Shown here: positions 1-6,200 of the stretch, in pieces
How the letters are laid out: every line of letters begins with the position of its first letter
Numbering within the stretch: the stretch's first letter is position 1
NCBI GenBank assembly: GCA_003489165.1
Contig: DNJG01000115.1
Location: 1 to 10,107, forward strand
DNA: 10,107 nt
Direction: 5' to 3'
DNA from: Nitrospinota bacterium
GTDB taxonomy: Bacteria > Nitrospinota > Nitrospinia > UBA9942
Notes under the pieces: generated by a model
What the model saw: the letters and a program-made list of their open reading frames with translations, nothing else
Told to the model about the DNA's origin: nothing
The model's database searches: none
Translations under genes and position numbers: made by a program

Positions 1-1
1 C

Positions 2-1030
2 AACAATCTACTTGATGAATGCAAGAAATGCCATTTTGACAGCGAGAATAATAAAAATAAGGTGGATAATAAGTGGACAAAGATTTCCTTTGGTAATTAT
101 GAGAACGAGCACATAGCGATCATTAAAAATATAACAATAGACAGCACTTATCAGGTTAAGATTAATTTAATCAACAAAAAGAATAGGAAAAAGGAATCAG
201 AGGTTCTTTCATTTATTCCCGCCTCAATCTCTGAATTTATAGTTGATGACGAGATCCCCCCTATTATCAGTAGAATAATGGTGAATCAGATAGATTCATC
301 AAGTGTAGAAATAAAATTTGAGACTGATAAATTTTCAGATTCAATAGTTGAATATGGAAAAACAAAAGACTATGGGGAATCCTTACATTTTAACACTTAT
401 AATAAAAGGCATATTATAAGATTAAGTAAACTTGACTCCAAAAAGGTTTACCATTTTACAATTACAGTCAGTGACCCCTTTGGTAACAGGACCATCTCAG
501 AAGATTACACCTTTGATACAGGAAAGGCATTTAACCGTGATCAGAAAAGTGGAAAACAAAAAGAGGATGATGCTGAATTGGATTTTAAATCAATAAAAAT
601 ATTTAGATTTAAACTAAAGGAGGAGAGATTAAAGGAGGAGAGTTTAAAGACTGCTGTAAAGAAAGCGGCTATAAGTGATATTGTGGCTGTATATTTTATC
701 GGAACCACTGAAGTTGCCTCTGTTGTTGAATATATGAAGAAAGAAAATGAAAGCGCTTCTGAAGAAGAAAAACATGGAAATAATGGGTTGAAAAGTAAAA
801 GGGAGGCTGAAATAAGTACTTGTTTAGAGAAATGTCATAAAGAGGATTCGCGGTCGCATATCGTCGGCATTTCAATTAGAAGGAATATGGATGTGCCAAA
901 CGAAATACCCCTTGCTGAAGGGAAAATAATTACCTGTATAACCTGTCATATGCCACACGGGAGCAAATTAAGGTATCTGGCGCGTGTGGATTTTGACAAA
1001 CTCTGCGTTTTATGCCACACAGATAGATAA
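2..1030 (+). CDS. 5'-truncated multihaem cytochrome-like protein with Fn3-like domain and doubled CXXCH motifs
   Basis: The frame is open from the left edge of the window, so the gene starts upstream. A GTG at 62 is only the first start-like codon here. Codons 2-61 already contain a haem-binding CKKCH (20-34), which supports the longer protein. Numbering from the GTG, residues about 66-154 read as a fibronectin type III-like beta-sandwich (PPIIS start, VEYGKT and the VYHFTITVSD strand). Residues 160-250 are a Lys/Glu-rich segment with a short hydrophobic patch (about 203-222). The C-terminus has CLEKCH (821-838, an unusual CX3CH), CITCHMPHG (935-949 for CITCH) and a terminal CVLCH (1004-1018). 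The His in SRSHIVG and the PHG after the second motif fit the doubled CXXCH family. Such proteins are normally exported and carry c-type haems for electron transfer, but the signal peptide is not visible and no redox partner is encoded nearby. Function beyond 'haem-motif protein' is inference. Confidence 0.82.
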   Translation, partial: NNLLDECKKCHFDSENNKNKVDNKWTKISFGNYENEHIAIIKNITIDSTYQVKINLINKKNRKKESEVLSFIPASISEFIVDDEIPPIISRIMVNQIDSSSVEIKFETDKFSDSIVEYGKTKDYGESLHFNTYNKRHIIRLSKLDSKKVYHFTITVSDPFGNRTISEDYTFDTGKAFNRDQKSGKQKEDDAELDFKSIKIFRFKLKEERLKEESLKTAVKKAAISDIVAVYFIGTTEVASVVEYMKKENESASEEEKHGNNGLKSKREAEISTCLEKCHKEDSRSHIVGISIRRNMDVPNEIPLAEGKIITCITCHMPHGSKLRYLARVDFDKLCVLCHTDR

Positions 1031-1032
1031 TA

Positions 1033-1833
1033 ATGCAAGCGTGGCGGTTGATAAGAGATGGTTTTCATGACGGCTTATATAATATGGCAGTGGATGAGGC
1101 TATTGCCGAAGCAGCAGAAAAAGGTATTTCGCCTCCCACATTGAGATTCTATGGCTGGAAATCGCCTGCACTTTCTATTGGGTATTCACAGAGGCTGAAC
1201 AATAAAATTGATACTGAATATTGCAGAAAAAATAAAATAGATATTGTCTTAAGACCTACAGGCGGAAGGGCTGTCCTTCATGATAAAGAAGTTACATATA
1301 GCATTGCGTCTCCAAAAAATAATCCCCACTTCCCTGATAATATTTCAGGAACATACAGAGTTATAGGTGAAGCTCTATTAAAGGGTCTATCCTTTCTTGG
1401 AATTGATGCAAATTCAAATTTGGCATTCGGCATTCCGCATTCAGTATTCCGAAATCCTTCCTGTTTTGCTACTACTACTCAATATGAAATTACAGTTGAC
1501 GGGAAAAAGCTGATTGGCAGTGCCCAGAGGAGGTTTAAAAATTCATTCCTCCAGCATGGGTCAATCCCTTTAGAGAATCATCATGAAATACTTGCCTATT
1601 GTTTAGGTTTTCAAGAAGAGTATAAAAGTAAAAAATTTGTAAAGTTGCTAAAAGAAAAATCAATTGCCCTTAATGAGTTAAATGGAAAGGTATTTTCTTT
1701 TAATGAGTTAGCAGATGCACTTGTAAGAGGATTTGAAGATGTATTTAAAATACAATTTAAAATCTGCCCTCTTTCAGAATATGAATTAGAACTCACAAAA
1801 GAACTTTGTGAAAGTGAAATTATTTCTTTGTAA
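1033..1833 (+). CDS. Lipoate-protein ligase A / octanoyltransferase LipM-like protein
   Basis: A 266-residue member of the biotin/lipoate protein ligase fold, which attaches octanoyl or lipoyl groups to lysines of GcvH and 2-oxoacid dehydrogenase E2 domains. The family signatures are present: the N-terminal WRLIRDG..DGLYNMAVDEA block, RPTGGRAVLH (residues 74-83), DGKKLIGSAQRR (156-167, conserved Lys159) and LQHGSIPL (173-180). Cys144 in PSCF lies where the LipM octanoyltransferases have their catalytic Cys, and the length is close to LipM. I therefore favour octanoyltransferase over ATP-dependent ligase, although annotation pipelines may say lipoate-protein ligase. The start at 1033 keeps the conserved N-terminal block; the next in-frame ATG (1084) would delete it. 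It begins 2 bp after the cytochrome stop with no clear Shine-Dalgarno, which suggests translational coupling. The 3' end overlaps the convergent thiD-thiN gene by 14 bp. Confidence 0.9.
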   Translation: MQAWRLIRDGFHDGLYNMAVDEAIAEAAEKGISPPTLRFYGWKSPALSIGYSQRLNNKIDTEYCRKNKIDIVLRPTGGRAVLHDKEVTYSIASPKNNPHFPDNISGTYRVIGEALLKGLSFLGIDANSNLAFGIPHSVFRNPSCFATTTQYEITVDGKKLIGSAQRRFKNSFLQHGSIPLENHHEILAYCLGFQEEYKSKKFVKLLKEKSIALNELNGKVFSFNELADALVRGFEDVFKIQFKICPLSEYELELTKELCESEIISL

Positions 1834-3163
1834 GGTGTTCTTTTATTAAAATTACTTTTTTGCTAAGTTCTTCAGGGTTTTCTGCAATTATCCTCACTAT
1901 CGGCTCTTTTCCAATATCGCCAGTATCGTAGATTATGTCGGGGACAAAACCTGATTCACTGATAGCCTTTTCTGTCCCCCACTCAAGAGATGAGCCTTCC
2001 TTTGCTTTTAATTTTTTCGGCTCATCCTTTCTATTAAAAGAGCCAATTTTTAGATTTAGTTTCTTGCAAGCATTAATTATCTCAGGTGAATATTTTATAT
2101 TCATTACTGCCCTCTTTGCAGGGTCAAATTTTATGGCGGTCAAGACAATACTTGCAATATGTCTTGATACTCCAAAGGTGGGTCTTGATACAGTTATTAT
2201 GTCATCACCATATTTGATAATCCTGCCAGGAATTGCCATTACATCCTCAAATCCCTTTGCATCAAAGAGAGCAACTGCCATATTTGATTGAACTTCAGGA
2301 ATCAATATTCCAATCTTTGCCCCTTTCAGTTTTTCTATTGCAATCTCTATGTCCTGCAATAACCGATATTTTTCAGCATCTCTATATAATGTGGCAATAG
2401 GGTTTGTTGGTCCTCTGCTCTTCCCAATCTCAATAGAATTTTTTATGGCATCTGTTATAAAATCCTTTGCCGATTTTACTGCGTCATATAATGAATAACC
2501 TTTTGCAAGTTCAGAGGCAATAGCTGCTGAATATGTGCATCCCGTCCCATGTGTATTCTTTGTATCTATCCTTTCAGACTCAAAAATAAAGAATTCTCCA
2601 TCTGTATAAAGTATATCCACCGCCTTTCCCCTTAAATGCCCGCCTTTTACGAGCACATCTGCTCCAACTCTTTTCTTTATTTTCCTGCCAGCCTTCTTCA
2701 TATCTTCTATACCCTTTATTTTTATGCCTGAAAGAAATTCCGCCTCAGGGATATTGGGTGTGATTAAAATTGATAGAGGAAAGAGTTTATTTATCAGGGT
2801 ATCTTTTGCATCAGGTCTTAAAAGGGGGTCTCCACTTTTTGCATACATAACAGGGTCAATGACGAGATTCGGTATTTTGTATTTTTTAACTTTTGAAGCG
2901 GCTACATCAATAATAGCTGAACTGCTTAACATGCCTGTCTTAGCAGCATCCACACCAATATCACTTATAACAGAATCTATCTGGAGTGCTACAAATTCAG
3001 GGGGGAGGTCATGGATACCCTGAACACCTATTGTATTCTGGGCGGTGATGGATGTAATAACTGACATGCCATAAACACCGAGGGAGGCAAAGGTTTTTAA
3101 ATCCGCCTGTATCCCCGCCCCTCCACCCGAATCAGAACCAGCAATAGTAAGAACCCGTTTCAT
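1820..3163 (-). CDS. thiD: Bifunctional HMP(-P) kinase / thiamine-phosphate synthase (ThiD-ThiN fusion)
   Basis: A 447-residue two-domain thiamine biosynthesis enzyme. Residues 1 to about 255 are ThiD, which phosphorylates hydroxymethylpyrimidine to HMP-P and HMP-PP: IAGSDSGGGAGIQADLKTF at the start, IDPVMYAKSGDPLL (102-115), TPNIPEAEFLSG (135-146), VKGGHLRG (172-179) and the anion-hole THGTGC with catalytic Cys209. Residues about 268-447 match ThiN, the non-ThiE thiamine-phosphate synthase that joins HMP-PP and thiazole phosphate: SRPTFGVSRHIAS (326-338), FDPAKRAVMNIKYSPEII, GSFNRKDEP and DTGDIGKEPIVR. No DNA-binding domain is attached, so this is the enzyme form and not a ThiR-type regulator. 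ATG at 3163 gives the canonical MKRVLTIAGSDS terminus, yet no Shine-Dalgarno precedes it; the upstream bases are heptamer repeats. It lies 76 bp downstream of aroF on the same strand, so the two are probably co-transcribed. No TPP riboswitch fits in that gap. Confidence 0.93.
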   Translation of the reverse strand: MKRVLTIAGSDSGGGAGIQADLKTFASLGVYGMSVITSITAQNTIGVQGIHDLPPEFVALQIDSVISDIGVDAAKTGMLSSSAIIDVAASKVKKYKIPNLVIDPVMYAKSGDPLLRPDAKDTLINKLFPLSILITPNIPEAEFLSGIKIKGIEDMKKAGRKIKKRVGADVLVKGGHLRGKAVDILYTDGEFFIFESERIDTKNTHGTGCTYSAAIASELAKGYSLYDAVKSAKDFITDAIKNSIEIGKSRGPTNPIATLYRDAEKYRLLQDIEIAIEKLKGAKIGILIPEVQSNMAVALFDAKGFEDVMAIPGRIIKYGDDIITVSRPTFGVSRHIASIVLTAIKFDPAKRAVMNIKYSPEIINACKKLNLKIGSFNRKDEPKKLKAKEGSSLEWGTEKAISESGFVPDIIYDTGDIGKEPIVRIIAENPEELSKKVILIKEHLTKK

Positions 3164-3171
3164 ATAACAAT

Positions 3172-3240
3172 GAACAGTGAATAGTGAACAGTTAAAAAAT
3201 AAAAAGCCAATTACTGATCACTGGTCACTGACCACTGATT
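3172..3240. repeat. Two facing blocks of 7-bp tandem repeats forming an imperfect hairpin
   Basis: Block 1 is GAACAGT, GAATAGT, GAACAGT (3172-3192). Block 2 is ACTGATC, ACTGGTC, ACTGACC, ACTGATT (3213-3240). The reverse complement of block 1 is ACTGTTC-ACTATTC-ACTGTTC, so the blocks are inverted copies of the same heptamer family. Sixteen of 21 positions pair, around a 20-nt AT-rich loop. The array fills most of the aroF to thiD-thiN gap and its last unit runs into the aroF stop codon. It could act as an RNA hairpin between the two genes; that role is inference. Confidence 0.75.
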
Positions 3241-4253
3241 CATTTCCTCCCTGCAGCTTTTATAAAGGGTTTCAGTTCTTCCATCAGTTTTGCAAATTTG
3301 GTGGGCTTCAGGGATTGTGGCCCATCGGAATATGCCTCTTCAGGGCATGAGTGGACTTCAATCATCAGTCCGTCAGCCCCTGCCGCAACGGCTGCCTTTG
3401 CCATCGGTGCAACATACTCCCAGTGTCCTACAGCATGGCTCGGGTCAACAATTATTGGGAGGTGTGTCTCTTTTCTTAAAACAGGGATGCAGCTTAAATC
3501 AAGTGTATTCCTTGTTGCTGTCTCAAATGTCCTTATACCCCTCTCACAGAGTATTACCTCTTTATTTCCTTCTGAAAGAATATATTCAGCAGACATTAAA
3601 AATTCTTTTATAGTTGTCATTAATCCTCTTTTTAAGAGTATCGGTTTTTTCACCTGTCCTAAGTCTTTAAGGAGGGGGAAATTCTGGACATTCCTTGCAC
3701 CGACTTGAAGTATATCAGAATACTTTACTATTAAATCCACATCCATCGGGTTCATTACTTCTGTGATGATAGGCAGGCCTGTTGCAGCTCTTGCCTCAGA
3801 CAAAAGTTTTAACCCCTCCTCTTCAAGCCCCTGGAAGTCATAGGGTGATGTCCTTGGTTTAAATGCACCGCCTCTTAAAATATCAGCCCCTGCATCCTTT
3901 ACGGCTCTGGCAGTTTCAAGCAATTGCTCTCTGCTTTCAACAGAGCATGGACCTGCCATAACTACAACCTTTTCACCGCCAATCTTTACATTATTTACAG
4001 TAATAATAGTATTATTCGTTTTAACCTCCCTGCTTGCCAGTTTATATGGTTTTAATATTGGGACTACATCCTCTACACCGTGCATAGACTCCAACGCTTG
4101 AAGTCTTGCCTTTCCCCTCTCATCACCAACTGCTGCAATGATAGTCTTCTCTATGCCGGGCATGAGGTGAGGCTCATAGCCAAGTTTTCTAACTTTTTCT
4201 GCCACATCATCAATTTCCTGTTTTGTAACACCATGCTTCATTATAATAATCAT
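3240..4253 (-). CDS. aroF: 3-deoxy-7-phosphoheptulonate (DAHP) synthase, type I-beta with N-terminal ferredoxin-like regulatory domain
   Basis: A 337-residue enzyme that condenses phosphoenolpyruvate and erythrose 4-phosphate, the first step of the shikimate pathway to aromatic amino acids. Residues 1 to about 70 form the ferredoxin-like domain known from the Thermotoga maritima enzyme (MIIIMKHGVTKQEIDDV...), which mediates feedback inhibition there. The barrel follows: VVVMAGPCSVES with metal ligand Cys103, RGGAFKPRTSPYDFQG (127-142), TEVMNP, VGARNVQNF, KRGLMTT, CERGIRTFE, IVDPSHAVGH with His273, and ligand candidates Glu299 (IEVHSCPEEA) and Asp310 (YSDGPQSL). Length and ligand spacing match the Thermotoga protein closely. 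The start is supported by AGGAG at 4263-4267, nine bases before the ATG. It has its own promoter and is followed by thiD-thiN; no other aromatic-pathway gene is in the window. Confidence 0.96.
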   Translation of the reverse strand: MIIIMKHGVTKQEIDDVAEKVRKLGYEPHLMPGIEKTIIAAVGDERGKARLQALESMHGVEDVVPILKPYKLASREVKTNNTIITVNNVKIGGEKVVVMAGPCSVESREQLLETARAVKDAGADILRGGAFKPRTSPYDFQGLEEEGLKLLSEARAATGLPIITEVMNPMDVDLIVKYSDILQVGARNVQNFPLLKDLGQVKKPILLKRGLMTTIKEFLMSAEYILSEGNKEVILCERGIRTFETATRNTLDLSCIPVLRKETHLPIIVDPSHAVGHWEYVAPMAKAAVAAGADGLMIEVHSCPEEAYSDGPQSLKPTKFAKLMEELKPFIKAAGRK

Positions 4254-4262
4254 GTTTTTAAT

Positions 4263-4267
4263 CTCCT
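4263..4267 (-). promoter_or_regulatory. Ribosome binding site of aroF
   Basis: On the minus strand this reads AGGAG within AAAAGGAGATT, nine bases before the ATG at 4253. It fixes the start at 4253 rather than at the in-frame ATG four codons downstream. Confidence 0.7.
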
Positions 4268-4292
4268 TTTACTATCACTGATTAGTTAAAAT

Positions 4293-4319
4293 ATTATAAC
4301 AAAATGGGGTTTTATGCAA
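4293..4319 (-). promoter_or_regulatory. Probable sigma70-type promoter of aroF-thiD-thiN
   Basis: On the minus strand a perfect TATAAT (-10, 4293-4298) lies 15 bp from TTGCAT (-35, 4314-4319). Transcription would start near 4286, giving a leader of about 30 nt. The short spacer and weak -35 lower the confidence. The 140-bp gap to the transglutaminase gene upstream supports an independent promoter here. Confidence 0.5.
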
Positions 4320-4393
4320 TGTCCCCGCACATATTCTTGTGAAAATTGACTTATCCTGAATTGGTCATCAATCGTGGGAATAGGTGTATGAAG

Positions 4394-6196
4394 TTACTCC
4401 GACTCTGTGCCTCTTACCCTGAAATTGAAATCATAGCTCAGGATGTTATTCCACTCCGAACCTTCAGGCATCATTGATTTTGTGTCGTCTGGAATTCCGT
4501 AGGGGTTGCCGTAAATATAAAACCAGTTAAATATGGCATCACCGGAGTATCTCAGGACAACCCAGTATCTTGCAGGGGATAGTATTATTTTCTGCCTCTC
4601 AAGACTGAAGGGTATCCATTTGTAGCCGTTAAAGTATCGGATATTGTTTATTGGAATTCTCTCACTCTCAATTTTATCTCCTATGGGTGAGTCGTTCTTA
4701 TCCTCAACAATCTCTACCCATAAATTCCCGTGTGTCCCTCCAAATTTATGCATTGCCAGTGAAATATCTTTTACCATCATGGGAGTCTTTAACTCAAAAG
4801 ACTGGGCGAAGACCTCTTTATCAGTAACATACTCTGCCGACTCCACTACAAAACTGCTTGACATGGATACATCTGTTGCAGTTGCTGCCATCTCTTTCTT
4901 TTTATATTCTGCAAAAATATCTATCACCTCCGGAAAATTCAGATTTCCGAATTCTGCAGACTTCGTATATTTTAGTTTTGTTAAATCACCCCACTCTTTC
5001 TTTTCAGGCGGTGTCGGTTCTACAGGCTCACGAGGTGGTGGAGGCAGTTCAGGCTTGATTAGCGGCGGCGGAGGTATTTCTGGTTTTGGTATCGGCTGAA
5101 CCTCCTCTTTTTTCAGGGGAGGGACAGGTATTTCTTCTTTAACAGCCGCCAGCAATATCCCGAATAAGTGATTTCTCGGATTTGAAACAAATTTCCCCGA
5201 CTGAACCTCATTTTTATCATCCTCAAATGTTGCATTTATTGCCTCCTTTACAGAAGGAGATTCATTTGACTTCTGAAGCCAGCTCCATTTATAAATTCCA
5301 TCAGATACCTCTTTACTGTCCACGCCGACACCCTGTCTTATATATCTTGTGCTTACAAATGTGAGTGTCTGCTGTGCATCATACTCAACCCATCCAACAT
5401 CAGGATAGTAAACCTCAAACCATGCATGCCTTCCGTCTGCAAGACTCAATGTCCGTGTAGAGCCGTCATTTGTATGCTTAACCCTCCAGTTGTTTTTGAC
5501 AGTAAACCCTATTACTACCCTCGACGGTATCCCGGCTGCCCTTAATAGGGATACAGACAGGTTGGAAAAATTCTGGCAGTTGCCTGTCCCTGTCTTTAAT
5601 GAATAAAGTGCATCGTATTGAGGAGGCTCAAGGGTATATTTCATGTTATCCACAACCCAGTTCAATACATTTGTCACAGCTTCATACTGTGTCTTTGCCC
5701 CTTCTGTAAGTTTTTTAGATAATGAGACAATAGCAGGGTCATTCTTTTGTGCATACGGAGAATCGGATAGATATTTTTTGATATCGGGTGAAATATTGCT
5801 TAAAGGGAAAGATGACTTGCTTTTTAAATCTGAGAAGGCTACCTTTGATTTTACTTTAAAGGCTGTATTTATATTTAATTCTGAAGGCGGGTTTTCCCAC
5901 CTTGCAATTAAATATTTATTTCCATTTTCGTCAATTTTATCTTCAATGTTAGAAGGGGTGGTTGAGTATTTAGTATTAAAGGAGAGTATCTGCTGATTGA
6001 ATGTCGGAGAAGAAAAGGATTGAATCTGGCCAATATAGACTGAAAAACTTTTTACACCCTGAGGTATCTTAATCTCCTTTGCAATCTCCATGTTTATATC
6101 GGAGAAGATTTCACCATCAAGATAAAATGTATTTGCACCTGACAGGGCAGGGATAAGGAATAGAATTAAGAGTGTAAGTTTTATTATTATTTTCAT
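4394..6196 (-). CDS. Exported transglutaminase-like domain protein with Pro-rich linker and C-terminal beta-sandwich-like domain
   Basis: A 600-residue envelope protein. Residues 1-21 are a signal peptide (MKIIIK, a hydrophobic core, cleavage near SGA-NT). An N-terminal region to about 160 resembles the beta-rich part that often precedes bacterial transglutaminase cores. The core spans about 165-290, with a cysteine-protease-like triad: Cys207 in GTGNCQNFS, His257 in GRHAWFEV and Asp273 in VEYDAQQ. A Pro/Lys/Glu-rich linker (about 355-399, repeated PKPEIPPPP-like units) leads to a tail (about 440-600) with FAQSFEL, GNLWVEIVED and YWVVLRYSG strands. These resemble the jelly-roll 'anchor' domains of secreted proteins, which I infer by pattern only. 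Family members act as peptidases, amidases or cross-linkers; the substrate here is unknown. The start follows the mutase stop by 4 bp, so the two genes form an operon. The Shine-Dalgarno is poor, consistent with coupling. Confidence 0.88.
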   Translation of the reverse strand: MKIIIKLTLLILFLIPALSGANTFYLDGEIFSDINMEIAKEIKIPQGVKSFSVYIGQIQSFSSPTFNQQILSFNTKYSTTPSNIEDKIDENGNKYLIARWENPPSELNINTAFKVKSKVAFSDLKSKSSFPLSNISPDIKKYLSDSPYAQKNDPAIVSLSKKLTEGAKTQYEAVTNVLNWVVDNMKYTLEPPQYDALYSLKTGTGNCQNFSNLSVSLLRAAGIPSRVVIGFTVKNNWRVKHTNDGSTRTLSLADGRHAWFEVYYPDVGWVEYDAQQTLTFVSTRYIRQGVGVDSKEVSDGIYKWSWLQKSNESPSVKEAINATFEDDKNEVQSGKFVSNPRNHLFGILLAAVKEEIPVPPLKKEEVQPIPKPEIPPPPLIKPELPPPPREPVEPTPPEKKEWGDLTKLKYTKSAEFGNLNFPEVIDIFAEYKKKEMAATATDVSMSSSFVVESAEYVTDKEVFAQSFELKTPMMVKDISLAMHKFGGTHGNLWVEIVEDKNDSPIGDKIESERIPINNIRYFNGYKWIPFSLERQKIILSPARYWVVLRYSGDAIFNWFYIYGNPYGIPDDTKSMMPEGSEWNNILSYDFNFRVRGTESE

Positions 6197-6200
6197 TGTC

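Noticed and set aside
62..64. GTG as the true start of the cytochrome-like gene
   Set aside because: The frame stays open to the window edge and carries a CKKCH haem motif upstream of this codon; no Shine-Dalgarno fits it.
1935..3023. Plus-strand open frames (1935-2291 and 2724-3023) as genes
   Set aside because: They lie fully opposite the well-supported thiD-thiN gene, and their products resemble no family.
3164..3239. TPP riboswitch before thiD-thiN
   Set aside because: The 76-bp gap is filled by heptamer repeats and lacks the conserved CUGAGA and related THI-box segments.
3290..4289. Plus-strand open frames opposite aroF (3290-3613, 3298-3708, 4080-4289)
   Set aside because: They are antisense to a highly conserved enzyme, overlap one another, and lack recognisable domains or start signals.
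4305..4325. GGGG...CCCC as an intrinsic terminator between the transglutaminase and aroF genes
   Set aside because: The stem is only 4 bp with a 13-nt loop and there is no continuous U-run; it overlaps the likely aroF promoter instead.
4644..5996. Plus-strand open frames opposite the transglutaminase-like gene, including a Gly/Ser-rich one ending at 5099
   Set aside because: The Gly/Ser-rich product is only the complement of the Pro-rich linker codons. None has a family match or an initiation signal.
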